A stretch of DNA of 64,000 bases, taken from positions 20,925,446 to 20,989,445 of the forward strand of contig NC_091173.1 of NCBI RefSeq assembly GCF_040958095.1, given 5' to 3'. A model generated the notes under the pieces. It did not search any database, was not told the DNA's origin, and saw only the letters and a list, made by a program, of their open reading frames with translations. The DNA is from Procambarus clarkii. Its lineage: Eukaryota; Arthropoda; Malacostraca; Decapoda; Cambaridae. The translations under genes and the position numbers were made by a program. Position 1 is the first letter of the stretch. Each line of letters begins with the position of its first letter. Positions 1-11,559 of the stretch are shown here, piece by piece.

Positions 1-139
1 GAATGATCCTGTAGATCAGAGTTCAAGGACTCTTCCGGGGGATCAAGCAAGCGCTGTATAGCGGTTCCTCCTTCGCCTGAGTGAAAGGTCCCCAGGTCGC
101 ACTTCTGGGCACCCTGTTGGAAGACTCGGGCAACACAGT

Positions 140-478
140 GTGGCCTTTGTATGTCACCAGCAGAATCAAGTAGCGGGACAACAGCTACAACAGCAGCAGC
201 CACAGCAGCAACCACAACAACCACAACAACAACAACATCAGCCACAGCAACAAGGGGAGACTCAGGTCGGTGCCAGTAACATAACACCCACATGCAGCAT
301 AGTTGAAACTAAATCTGCCAGTGTTGCACTATACCGTTGGTACACAACATGCAGCCTTCAGGGCAATCTTCTCAAACAAACCCAGATTTCGTACCAAAAT
401 ACAGAGCTGCTATATACTCATCAATACACAATGAAAGCTTTATCGACCATAAGAACCATGGCCTCACCTTTGCAATGA
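140..478 (+). other. Gln-rich open frame upstream of LINE A
   Basis: 112 codons start with a run rich in CAG/CAA (Gln/Pro) and continue into non-repetitive sequence. It could be an ORF1-type remnant of a LINE rearranged next to the RNase H segment, or a chance frame over a CAR repeat. No domain is recognised. From 480 to 770 nothing further is recognised. Confidence 0.2.
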
Positions 479-775
479 GCTCTCCAACCACACCGAAAAA
501 AGCTGCAGATGGCGTTAACTGAGCGCTTGACGAAGTTTATATTCTGAAGCCTCGGATACCAAGAGGGAGCTCCATTGATGTATGGAAACATGCAGTTGTG
601 ATAGCCTAACCTCCGGGAACACGCCTGGCGGCTGCCTGCTTCTCTCTCTGGAGCCTAGCGTTGCCATATTTCCGTCCCACCCGAGGTAAATTGTGACTTT
701 CTTGAGGTCCCACTTGAAGGACAAGCACCTGGAGGATGACCTTGAGGACCATCCCACATGATGGGGCATGCATCT

Positions 776-2095
776 GGCAGGACCATCCTGCCTACCTCCA
801 CTGGAACTAGATATCTCATCCAGAAGCAAAGTACAATGCCTTAAGCCAAATTGATGCTTTAGTCAGAGATCGCTCCCTTTCCCAGATTATTTACACTGAT
901 GGATCCTTGCATCAGTTCCATGGTGCAGCTGGAAGTGCAGTTGTTGTGACAGGGAGAGATGGTTCCTTCTCCCATGAGTGTGGAGCGCGTCTAAGTAACT
1001 GGGCCTCCACTCTTCAAACAGAATTGGTTGTCATAATCTTTGCACTCGAGCGCGTATATGAATCCAAAGTTGACACGCTAATTGTAAGTGACTCCTTGTC
1101 ATCCTTGACTGCCCTCAGTTCCCCAAGGCATAACTGTGACGTGCTTATCTCTGAAGCTAGACACAGATATAATGAAATAATCACTGATGACGTCAGAGTT
1201 TGTCTCCTGTGGATTCCTTCCCATATTGGTCTCCGAATGCATGATAGAACTGATAAGTTGGCCAAGACTTTTGCTCGTAAAGAGGGAATTGACTACCAAC
1301 TTGGACTGCCTTTGAGCAGCCTGAGGGCAGCAATATCCCAGGAACGTCAACAAAATCTCGTAGACTTGAGGCAAAGGGAAATTCACACCAATTATTTCAT
1401 CAATTATCATTCTATTATGCGGGAAGAACCGCACGTCTATGGGTCATCCAATAATGTTAGCAGACTTCTAGATGTTACCACTGCTAGGCTTAGGCTCGGC
1501 TACAAGTACCTTTGGGAGTTTGTAACATCTGCTGATGTAGATTTGACTAAATGTAAACTCTGTTAGCAGAACTATTCGCATAATTTGTGTCATTATATAA
1601 AGGAATGTGAAAAAATCGCGGAATTCAGAGATAACACAATCAATGGAGTCCAAGAAATGTGTAAGTACTTCATTCATAATAATGTACTGCCGGGAATCTT
1701 AGCGAAGTATTCAAAATTTGCTTACAGTAGGTAATGCATGCACATGACTGTAAAGCTGCCGCCCAGTTGGGTGGGTGTGCAGCAAGACTAGTAACTGTGT
1801 GACTCACCATAGATGTAAAGTGCCTTGTACAGTGACTGTTGTGAGCCTCTTGTTGATCACTTGTGATATAAAAAGATTATTGATATGTATATGTATTTGT
1901 GTAAATGATTGTACATATATGCACAGGTGTATGTAACATTATCAATTGTGTAACTAGCGTCAAAAGATTGTCACTTGCTTAGCTAAACGAACTCTGGGGT
2001 TCAGTTCCTGAATCCATTACGTGCCTCTGTAACCCTTGCCACCACTGTCCACGGATTGGGTATGGGGTGCATAATAAAGAAAGAAATTGAGTTGA
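776..2095 (+). mobile_element. LINE A: I-clade-like LINE 3' part with RNase H domain and 3' UTR
   Basis: An open frame from about 828 to 1565 contains an RNase HI domain in order: YTDGS (near 892), QTEL (1018), a catalytic Asp in VSDSLSSL (1087) and LLWIPSHIGL followed by DRTDKLAK (1207-1264). A zinc-binding C-terminus follows: C-x2-C (1552-1563), an in-frame TAG at 1564, then HNLCHY and KEC in the same frame, so the ORF is broken once there. An in-frame TAG also lies near 804. The frame ends at 1732. The 3' UTR runs to about 2095 and ends in an AATAAAGAAAGAAA-type tail. RNase H after the RT is typical of I-clade LINEs. The upstream RT is missing or too diverged to read. Confidence 0.7.
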
Positions 2096-2330
2096 CATCA
2101 ATGTGTCCTTCAAACATCAAGGGTTCCTCACCTCTGGATATATTATTGCCTTTTAGGTATACGATAAATGTGGATTGTATTTAATGACACAAAATTTGCC
2201 AGCTTTCGTTGATTTATGATTTTATTAGTTTTTTATTTTATTTTAGGGAAAGGTCTCTCCCTGCTAGGGCTCTGCTCTCTCACAATAACTTGAGCGGTAT
2301 TGTACCTTCCTGCGCCTGCACGACCCGTCC

Positions 2331-2755
2331 CTTGAACCCGTGGTGGGCGGGGGTCAGTGTTCCTGGCGTGTGGGCGGTGGGTGGGGAGGCCGTGGTGGGC
2401 GGGGGTCAGTGGTCCTGGCGTGTGGGCGGTGGGTGGGGAGGCCGTGGTGGGCGGAGGTCAGTGGTCCTGGCGTGTGGGCGGTGGGTGGGGAGGCCGTGGT
2501 GGGCGGGGGTCAGTGGTCCTGGCGTGTGGGCGGTGGGTGGGGAGGCCGTGGTGGGCGGAGGTCAGTGGTCCTGGCGTGTGGGCGGTGGGTGGGGAGGCCG
2601 TGGTGGGCGGGGGTCAGTGGTCCTGGCGTGTGGGCGGTGGGTGGGGAGGCCGTGGTGGGCGGGGGTCAGTGGTCCTGGCGTGTGGGCGGTGGGTGGGGAG
2701 GCCGTGGTGGGTGGGGGTCAACGTTCCTGGTGTGTGGGCGGTGGGTGGGGTGACC
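2331..2755 (+). repeat. 52-bp minisatellite, about 8 copies
   Basis: G-rich units with period 52 (for example CGTGGTGGGC at 2339, 2391 and 2443) differ at only a few positions. 52 is not divisible by 3, so the array is open in all three plus frames; the long frames across it are artefacts. Confidence 0.9.
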
Positions 2756-2955
2756 GTGCTCCTGGTGGGTGGGGAAGGTCATGTATAATTCTGCAGGCTG
2801 TATATTCCTCTGTATGTGTGCAAGTGCTGGTCAACACTTGCACCTGTGACGGCCGACCAAGCGTCCAGAGTCTCTGGATGCACACACTACTGAAGCGAGT
2901 ACTGTGAGCCTCCGACTACCAAAAGACTGATCTACTGCTGTTGAACGCTTGACTG

Positions 2956-3326
2956 CAACCCGTTCTCGCAAATTTAATAAGTCAATATTGACTTATTAGT
3001 TGCGTGCATAGGTGACATACTAAACATAATAGTTTCCCTTGAAAAGCATCATAGAAAACACCGACCTTATCTAACCTACTTAGTATGTTAAAATAAGCAT
3101 CTTATAGCTTCGTAATTACAATTGTTACTTAACCTATTATAGGTATAGGTTAGGTAATAATTGTAATTATGAAGCAATAAAATGCTAATCTTAACATACT
3201 AAGAAGGTTAGGTAAGGTTGGTGTTTTCTATGAAGCTTTTCAAGGGAAACTATTATGTTTAGTATGTCACCTATGCACATATTTAATAAGTCAATATTGA
3301 CTTATTAAATTTGCGAGAACGGGTTG
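2956..3326. mobile_element. Foldback element I (371 bp) with 7-bp target duplication
   Basis: Left end CAACCCGTTCTCGCAAATTT and right end AAATTTGCGAGAACGGGTTG are reverse complements, and the similarity continues almost to the centre. Inside each end there is also the palindrome TAATAAGTCAATATTGACTT(ATTA). The flanks carry TTGACTG at 2949-2955 and 3327-3333, a 7-bp direct repeat consistent with a target-site duplication. There is no coding capacity. It looks like a nonautonomous DNA transposon (MITE or foldback) with near-intact ends, so it is fairly young. Confidence 0.85.
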
Positions 3327-3518
3327 TTGACTGTTAACCCAGGCTACGACTCCCTACGACTCCCTCCTCGGCGTCACATTTTCCGGACTACCTAAGCCAG
3401 TGAGCTCAGGTAGTCACTGATCCTTATACTGGGATCATGACGGGGTACATGATCCCAGTTTTCACACTGCGCCACTAACTGCATCTCTCTTTCCTAGCCT
3501 CGGCACTTAACACCAGCT

Positions 3519-4125
3519 ATGTGTAAAGCTCAGAAGCAATCGTTTTGGAACAGCCCCATCGTACAGAGAGTAACTACGATGTGCTTCCGAATTACACCAA
3601 CACAACGTGAGATCGCTCGACTCAGAGGAGTGATGGCTCCCCATGCTGGGGAGTGTCTATTAGAGACCCCCTTTGTCAACAACGATCACATATCTCAAGA
3701 AATAAACCCTCCATATTATAGTGACCCTTCACCTTTTCTGACTGAATTCACACTGAATATAGATGCATTTGCAGTGAGGCAGACTGACAGATGTGGCCAG
3801 TATACAGCCCGTCCCCTGGCATGGAACGTCATGGCTGCCACTCAAACCAGTCAATGTCAGTGACATGATCAATGACCCGGGAAAGGGAATCATCAAAGCC
3901 CTCTAAGAATTGGATCATCAACATAAGTTTGTCCTCGTTGCCTCAGAGACCCTTGGCTGCCAGCATCCTTGTCCAGCGCCTGAGTGTGGCGACACGGAAA
4001 AGAAACTCTCACCGGATCCTCGGTATACCTGTCCGTCGTTCGAGGACCTATACAGCATTTGTCCAGTTGCTGTGTACCTTTCATGTTACCATCCTTGCAT
4101 AATGAAGCTTCAGATCAAGAAATAA
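3519..4125 (+). mobile_element. Possible fragment of a LINE-like element (R family)
   Basis: The frame 3519-3863 contains ARLRGVMAPHAGECLLETPF. This resembles the conserved ARL-GV-APHAG-WL-ALP stretch I recall just upstream of the zinc knuckle and restriction-like endonuclease of an element family common in decapods and molluscs; another part of that family occurs at 28503-28805. The rest of the frame and a second open stretch to 4106 are not recognised. An AATAAA lies near 4120. An alternative is an unrelated small gene. Confidence 0.3.
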
Positions 4126-4690
4126 ATATGTATAGTTTGTAGAGGAATACAACATACACCATACAAGTGAATGGTGTCACTAACACCTGTACTCTGGGAC
4201 TCACAAACACTAGTAGGGGTGACACCTGTCGTCTTGTGTGAGTCTACGTTAGTCTCTACAGTTGTACATGTGACTTATATTTTCCTGAAGATGATGGGCT
4301 ATATACTGATCTTCCTTAAGATGATGAGCCTTATACTGATCTTCGTTCGCATATATGAGTTACGTCACCCCTCCTCCCCAGCCATTTGAGGGGCCCCTCA
4401 CACTGAGAGAGTGCCCTTGACTAAGAGAAAGGGTAAGGGAAGAGGGAGGAAGCTTTTAAAATGTGGAGTATAGTGGAACGCTTCCCTCCCCCCGATTGCT
4501 CCACGGTAGGGGGTGCCACGCCCTCTCTATATACAGTAGGGGGTTACAACGGGGGGGAAGGGAAGTGCCATATAAGACATAACAAAGGGGAGGAGTAGAA
4601 CCATGGGGTTAGAGATTTTGGTGTTAACTTTAAAGAAATTATATAATTTGGTGAATTTTATTTGTGTGGATTTCTGTATTCCGGTATCTT
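4126..4690. other. No gene recognised
   Basis: Single-copy-looking sequence with a short duplicated motif (CTGAAGATGATG / CTTAAGATGATGAG near 4285-4335) and G-rich stretches near 4540. Nothing else seen. Confidence 0.5.
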
Positions 4691-4692
4691 CA

Positions 4693-5040
4693 TTGATGTC
4701 CTCGGCTCTAGTGTTAACATTGATGTTCTCGGGGCTCTAGTGTTAACATTGATGTTCTCGGGGCTCTAGTGTTAACATTGATGTTCTCGGGGCTCTAGTG
4801 TTAACATTGATGTACTCGGCTCTAGTGTTAACATTGATGTTCTCGGGGCTCTAGTGTTAACATTGATGTTCTCGGGGCTCTAGTGTTAACATTGATGTTC
4901 TCGGGGCTCTAGAGTTAACATTGATGTACTCGGCTCTAGTGTTAACATTGATGTCCTCGGGGCTCTAGTGTTAACATTGATGTCCTCGGCTCTAGAGTTA
5001 ACATTGACGTCCTCGGGGTTCCAGTGTCAACATTGACGTC
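4693..5040 (+). repeat. 27/29-bp minisatellite, about 12 copies
   Basis: Units contain GCTCTAGTGTTAACATTGAT followed by GTTCTCGGG or the 2-bp shorter GTACTCG. Long and short versions alternate, suggesting a higher-order pattern. Units decay towards 5040. Confidence 0.9.
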
Positions 5041-5404
5041 GCCGTGTGTAATCTGGATACAACACTCGAGGTGTGTCCCTTCGTAAGCTCATGGCGCAGT
5101 GGCACTGGTTGGGACTGGGCAGTACTGGGTAACAGTGATTGGGTCTGGGTGGCACTGGGTGGCACTCATCATTTACCTCTGCCTCTCCACTGGACCTCTA
5201 AATCGCGGAAATGACGTCGCAAGGAAATCTGGATCTTGGTGTAGAGAGGGGGGCGGGGTGGAGGGGTTGGGAGGGAATAGTGGGGGAAATGGATAGAGGG
5301 GTAAGCAGTGAGGGTTGTAGAGAGAGGGAGTGTGGGGATGGGTGAGGGACGATTTATGGAGTTGAAAATGAGAGTAGAGGAAGAGAGGTATATTAACAGA
5401 AGGT
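5041..5404. other. G-rich intergenic stretch
   Basis: Contains short repeats of GGTGGCACTGG (5090-5165) and a purine-rich tract (5230-5390). Nothing coding is recognised. Confidence 0.5.
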
Positions 5405-5525
5405 ACAACGCATTGGTCTAAGTTCGAGTCCTGGCCGGGGGAGGATTGTCTGGGCGCTGAATGGTAACTGGTCGCCTCTGCTCACCCAGCAGTAATTGGG
5501 TACCTGGTTGTTAACCCATCATCGG
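5405..5525 (+). mobile_element. SINE-alpha fragment
   Basis: Contains a tRNA B-box-like GTTCGAGTCCTGG, then the SINE body with TGGGCGC and CACCCAGCAGTAATTGGG and TACCTGGTTGTTAACCC, as in the fuller copies at 37962 and 20443. The A-box end and the tail are missing. Confidence 0.55.
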
Positions 5526-5756
5526 GAGACGGAGTGGGAGGGAGAGAGTTAGGTAAGCTCTTAGAGAGAGGGAGAGTGAGTAAGGTAAGGTCAGCTCGTG
5601 AGGAGGGAGCAAGAGAGAGAGATTAAGGTAGGGAAGGGGGGTGCAGGTAACCTTAACTTTACCTTTATCTAAACCACATTCCATCAACAGCCACATGTTC
5701 CACTGGACATAAAATATAACATTAAACTGCTTCGTGAAGGACATAAGTTTCCCCCG
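5526..5756. other. Purine-rich spacer
   Basis: GGGAGAGAG-type purine-rich sequence, then ordinary sequence leading into the satellite. Nothing coding is recognised. Confidence 0.4.
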
Positions 5757-7115
5757 CACTGTCACCCAGCAGTGTAAACAACACCCCACTGTGTGTCACC
5801 CAGCAGGGTAAACAACACCCCACTGAGTGTCACCCAGCAGTGTAAACACCCCACTGTGTGTCACCCAGCAGTGTAAACAACACCCCACTGTGTGTCACCC
5901 AGCAGGGTAAACAACACCCCACTGAGTGTTACCCAGCAGTGTAAACAACCCACTGTGTGTCACCCAGCAGGGTAAACAACACCCCACTGTGTGTCACCCA
6001 GCAGGGTAAACAACACCCCACTGAGTGTCACCCAGCAGAGTAAACAACCCACTGTGTGTCACCCAGCAGTGTAAACAACCCACTGTGTGCCACCCAGCAG
6101 TGTAAACAACCCACTGTGTGTCACCCAGCAGTGTAAACAACCCACTGTGTGTCACCCAGCAGTGTAAACAACACCCCACTGAGTGTCACCCAGCAGAGTA
6201 AACAACGCACTGTTTGTCACCCAGCAGTGTAAACAACCCACTGTGTGTCACCCAGCAGTGTAAACAACCCACTGTGTGTCACCCAGCAGTGTAAACAACC
6301 CACTGTGTGTCACCCAGCAGTGTAAACAACCCACTGTGTGTCACCCAGCAGTGTAAACAACCCACTGTGTGTCACCCAGCAGTGTAAACAACCCACTGTG
6401 TGTCACCCAGCAGTGTAAACAACGCACTGTGTGTCACCCAGCAGTGTAAACAACCCACTGTGTGTCACCCAGCAGTGTAAACAACCCACTGTGTGTCACC
6501 CAGCAGTGTAAACAACCCACTGTGTGTCACCCAGCAGTGTAAACAACCCACTGTGTGTCACCCAGCAGTGTAAACAACCCACTGTGTGTCACCCAGCAGT
6601 GTAAACAACCCACTGTGTGTCACCCAGCAGTGTAAACAACCCACTGTGTGTCACCCAGCAGTGTAAACACCCCACTGAGTGTCACCCAGCAGAGTAAACA
6701 ACGCACTGTGTGTCACCCAGCAGTGTAAACACTCCACTGTGTGTCACCCAGCAGTGTAAACAACCCACTGTGTGTCACCCAGCAGTGTAAACAACACCCC
6801 ACTGTGTGTCACCCAGCAGTGTAAACACCCCACTGTGTGTCACCCAGCAGTGTAAACAACCCACTGTGTGTCACCCAGCAGTGTAAACAACCCACTGTGT
6901 GTCACCCAGCAGTGTAAACACCCCACTGAGTGTCACCCAGCAGAGTAAACACCCCACTGTGTGTCACCCAGCAGTGTAAACACCCCACTGTGTGTCACCC
7001 AGCAGAGTAAACACCCCACTGTGTGTCACCCAGCAGAGTAAACACCCCACTGTGTGTCATCCAGCAGGGTAAACACCCCCCACCCCCCCGCACTGAGTGT
7101 CACCCAGCACGGTAA
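5757..7115 (+). repeat. 31-34 bp satellite array, about 42 copies
   Basis: The basic unit has period 31 (measured 6241 to 6272) and contains TGTGTGTCACCCAGCAGTGT followed by AAACAACCCAC. Variants AACACCCC and AACAACACCCC make 31-, 32- and 34-bp units. The central part (6200-6660) is very uniform while the edges are mixed, as expected for unequal exchange. The first units merge with non-repeated sequence near 5757. Confidence 0.95.
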
Positions 7116-7292
7116 ACACCCAGTACTGAGTTCAGCTGCTATATTCGAACTTTCAGTACCAGGAATATTTACTTTAATAACTTCGAGTTAGATATGCTTC
7201 CCCATTAGTTATTACTAGCAGAAAAATGTTACCACATATAATAGCTAAATACCAGCTTTAAATTTTGCAATTTTGTATCTGTTATTGATTTC

Positions 7293-7424
7293 CATGATGT
7301 CTTGAGACAGTTGCCGGCCTAATAGTGCACTTGTGAGGACCTCTGGCACTTGGGAGCATGATGTCTTGAGACAGTTGCCGGCCTAATAGTGCACTTGTGA
7401 GGACCTCTCTGGCACTTGGGAGCC
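7293..7424 (+). repeat. Tandem duplication of 64-67 bp
   Basis: Two near-identical copies begin CATGATGTCTTGAGACAGTT at 7293 and 7357. The second has an extra CT dinucleotide. Confidence 0.9.
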
Positions 7425-7529
7425 TTCGCGCCAATCAGCTGTCATTTGTAAACACTTCTGACACGTGGTAGCATTAGCGGGAAACAGCTGACGTGTGTAA
7501 ACAAAAAAATCATTTGACAATGCATCTCC

Positions 7530-7768
7530 GTTATAGATGTGTCGGTCGCTAATAACGACCCCGCCGTTATAGATGTGTCGGTCGCTAATAACGACCCCGC
7601 CGTTATAGATGTGTCGGTCGCTAATAACGACCCCACCGTTATAGATGTGTCGGTCGCTAATAACGACGCCGCCGTTATAGATGTGTCGGTCGCTAATAAC
7701 GACGCCGCCGTTATAGATGTGTCGGTCGCTAATAACGACGCCGCCGTTATAGATGTGTCGGTCGCTAA
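7530..7768 (+). repeat. 36-bp minisatellite, 7 copies, open on both strands
   Basis: GTTATAGATGTGTCGGTCGC starts at 7530 and recurs every 36 bp to 7746. Because 36 is a multiple of three, the plus strand reads DVSVANNDPAVI repeated and the minus strand reads TDTSITAGSLLA repeated. There is no splice or signal context to favour coding. The CpG content is unusually high for the neighbourhood. Confidence 0.9.
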
Positions 7769-7893
7769 CCCGTTAGAGTAACGAGAGACATTACCATAAT
7801 CCGCCTTCATTAGCAAGGCGAGGAATTCAAATCAACAGTAAATTTTAACAAAAACAATAACATTTTGTCTTACCTTAACCAGTTTCCTGCCTT

Positions 7894-8075
7894 GATGTGG
7901 CCGTCTCTAGTTCGACCCACCTGTTACCTCCCAGTACCTTATCTAGTTCGACCCACCTGTTAGCACATTTTTCTAGTTCGACCCACCTGTTAGCTTCCAC
8001 TACCTTATCTAGTTCGTCATACCTGTTACCTCCTATTACCTTATCTAGTTCGTCCCACTTATTTACCACTAGTAT
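7894..8075 (+). repeat. Irregular minisatellite, 5 units of 26-36 bp
   Basis: CTAGTTCG recurs at 7917, 7943, 7973, 8009 and 8045, followed by CCACCTGTTA or related, and by TACCTTAT in the longer units. It directly precedes the LINE B 3' end. Confidence 0.85.
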
Positions 8076-8138
8076 TCTGAAAGATAACTTATGTTTACTT
8101 TACATCTGTGACTTTTCGTTCTGTTTCTAAACAGTAAA

Positions 8139-9246
8139 TTATTATTTTTATTATTAACATCTTTATTGGCAAAATTAATTGCAATTTTGCCTAATCTGAG
8201 GAATTCAATTAAGCCTTATTAAAGTGAGGATAATGCTGGTATTCACTGTCACGCAGGACAGAGGGTCGTACACAAGACAATAGGTCTAAACTGTAGGCTA
8301 AAGCACATATATATCATGGCTACAATCAATGTTTTAATGTATGGATATGTGAAAACAACTTTCTATTGTGCACTGCCACACAAGGCCAGGGATGGGTTCA
8401 TAGTGATGCAGCTTAGAAGTAATAATTATAAAATTGCTTTTCATTGTTTAAAATGGACAAGCAAATTTTGGATAAATTCTTAGGATGTCGTCCAGAACAC
8501 CTGAGTCAATAAAATAGTTACACAGTTGGTGGTACAAGAGGCCAGGAGGTCTAAAGTCCTTTACGGTTTCACATTCATCAATATAGTGTTTTAGTGAATG
8601 CATTAAAGGTTTATCACAGAGTTTACAATCTGAATATTCTGGTAGTGGTTCAGCCTCACTAACCTGCCAGATATGTCTATACCCAAGGCGATTTACTGCA
8701 ATGACTACATCACATTGCCTGGCCCGGTTACTGTGCTGACCATACAAATACCTATTATTACAAAAGTTGTCATAGCTTTCGATACTGCAGCTTTCAGGTC
8801 TCTGGGCATTTCTTAGTTCTTCTAAATCTGAATTAATTTCTTTAATTTATATGTTTCTAATAATTGCATTAGATAGTCCAAAGTCATAATCAATGTTTTC
8901 TTTCCTGCAAGCCTCATTGGCCAATCGATCTACAAAGTCATGTTTTCTAACTCCAACAATGGAGGGGATCCACACAAATTTTATACAAGAGTTATTATCA
9001 TTGGCAATAATTACATTCCATTTAATATTACGAGCTACTTCCGACATACATTGTGATGGGTTATTTAAGGACTGTAGAGCACTTTTAGAGTCACAGAATA
9101 TCACTCCACCACCATTGAGCTTTAGGTACTCAGTGGCTAGATAAATACCCAATAGCTCAGTCTGTGTCGTGCTTGCCTAGTTGTTCAATCTCTGTGTACT
9201 AGACATTATCATTTCATTCCCTTTATATACTGCACATGCACAACCA
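8139..9246 (-). mobile_element. LINE B: RNase H-bearing LINE 3' part, 5'-truncated
   Basis: Read on the minus strand: GCACAVYKGN and STTQTELLGIYLATEYL (9150-9245), the Asp motif VIFCDSKSAL (near 9090), KFVWIPSIVGV (near 8970; the expected catalytic His of the PSH motif is Ile here) and DFVDRLANEA. A frame break and an in-frame stop near 8850 follow. Then comes the C-terminus with C-x2-C (DCKLCDKP), HYIDEC and ILRIYPKFACPF ending near 8450. The 3' UTR (8139-8447) ends in a TTAATAATAAT-type tail. The TAA tail and RNase H point to the I clade. Other copies: 30690-30899, 35247-35432 and 57727-58350. Confidence 0.75.
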
Positions 9247-9262
9247 GTGCATGTGCAGTATA
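9226..9262. other. Perfect hairpin, 16-nt arms
   Basis: TATACTGCACATGCAC (9226-9241), loop AACCA, GTGCATGTGCAGTATA (9247-9262). One arm is LINE B coding sequence (GCACAVY) and the other lies beyond its truncation point. Confidence 0.95.
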
Positions 9263-9352
9263 CCAGTGCCTAACAGTAAATAAGCTTTTTTGTATGCTAT
9301 GAATATATCCACAATCATATACGTTATGATCAGGTCTCCTCTTCGTTCTTCC

Positions 9353-9384
9353 AACTCAACATAACTTTAAAGTTATGTTGAGTT
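9353..9384. other. Perfect 32-bp palindrome
   Basis: AACTCAACATAACTTT is followed at once by its reverse complement, with no loop. Confidence 0.95.
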
Positions 9385-9454
9385 AGTTCCATTTCCCTGC
9401 CGTCGTGAGTCGGTTATATTTGGTATCATTATATCATCGGTTATATTATTTGAT

Positions 9455-9570
9455 CTTGTTTTATTTGTGCTGCCAAGGCGTGGAATCCATGGAGTCTCTG
9501 CATATCCCAATACTTGTCTCATGTACGTGGTGTATATAATACCTCGAATGGTCTCTTTTTTTAGGCGAAA
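9455..9570 (-). mobile_element. LINE C reverse transcriptase remnant
   Basis: The minus strand reads KKETIRGIIYTTYMRQVLGY and AETPWIPRLG. This is close in form to the CESFRTLYTTYVRPILRY segment of the LINE C copy at 27720-27790. Short and isolated. Confidence 0.4.
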
Positions 9571-10746
<1,176 letters not shown>

Positions 10747-10754
10747 CCATTCCT

Positions 10755-10860
10755 TCCCCACAGTCCCATCCCAAATCCTTATCCTGATCCCTTCCCAGTG
10801 GCATATAGTTGTAATGGCTTTGCGCTTTCCCCCTGATAACTTCCTCCCTCTCTCACTTTT
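10755..10860 (+). mobile_element. SINE-delta 3' fragment
   Basis: CCCATCCCAAATCCTTATCC, CCCTTCCCAGTG, CATATAGTTGTAATGGCTTT and CCCCCTGATAACTTCC match the body of the copies at 32346 and 44630 (reverse). Confidence 0.6.
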
Positions 10861-10967
10861 TATTCTTCTTCATCTTCTTCTCCCGACGCTCCAAGCCACT
10901 GGATATGTACATGTGTCTTTTTGTATGTGTTCGTCAGATTATATATTTCCTGAGACATGTTAAAAGA

Positions 10968-11181
10968 CTTAGCGCTTCCGCTTCCTACGGGTCATTGTAA
11001 GCTTTACCTTCTAGGTTACCTGGAACACGACCCGCTAATCGGTTTACAACCATGTCCTCGATTACTGCTGGGTGAATATGGGTTATAACAGTTCAAGATC
11101 GGGCCACCGTGCCCAGGGGTCTAACCCGGCCGAAATTGGTCGCAGGGCGTGAAGGCGGAAGTGCTACCACTGCGCCACCTT
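10968..11181 (-). mobile_element. SINE-epsilon, tRNA-headed
   Basis: The minus strand begins GGTGGCGCAGTGGTAGCACT (A-box-like), has a B-box-like GGGTTAGACCCC, then a body with CACCCAGCAGTAATCGAGG and ATGGTTGTAAACC, ending CGGAAGCGCTAAG. The CACCCAGCAGTAA core is shared with SINE-alpha. Confidence 0.65.
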
Positions 11182-11254
11182 CAGTTATGTTCTGTTGATT
11201 CACTCATGTGTTGCTGCCACTTCTGAACCTTGTGTTGCGCTCGGTGTTGTTGTC

Positions 11255-11551
11255 TGGGGTGTTGGTGGTGGTGGTGGTGTTGATGGTGGTGATGGTGGTG
11301 GTGGTGTGCTGGTTGTGGTGGTGTTGGTGGTGGTGTTGGTTGTGGTGGTTGTGGTGGTGCTGGTGGTGCTGGTGGTGGTGTTAGTGGTGCTGGTGGTTGT
11401 GATGGTGCTGGTGATAGTGCTGGTGGTGCTGGTGCTGGTGGTGGTGTTGGTGGTGCTGGTGGTTGTGGTGGTGCTGGTGCTGGTGGTGGTGTTGGTGGTG
11501 CTGGTGCTGGTGGTGGTGTTGGTGGTGATGGTGCTGGTGGTGGTGCTACAC
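11255..11551 (+). repeat. GGT/GCT trinucleotide-rich repeat
   Basis: About 300 bp of GGTGGTG, GCTGGTGGT and similar. Val/Leu (plus) and Thr/Ser (minus) frames across it follow from the repeat. Confidence 0.95.
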
Positions 11552-11559
11552 TTACTGGA

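Noticed and set aside
2209-2907. Frames of 137-232 codons across 2209-2907
   Set aside because: They follow from a 52-bp repeat whose length is not a multiple of three, which opens all three frames; the amino-acid content is low-complexity.
5757-7115. Regularly spaced 31-bp repeats resembling a CRISPR array
   Set aside because: No unique spacers; units are directly tandem and this is eukaryotic DNA.
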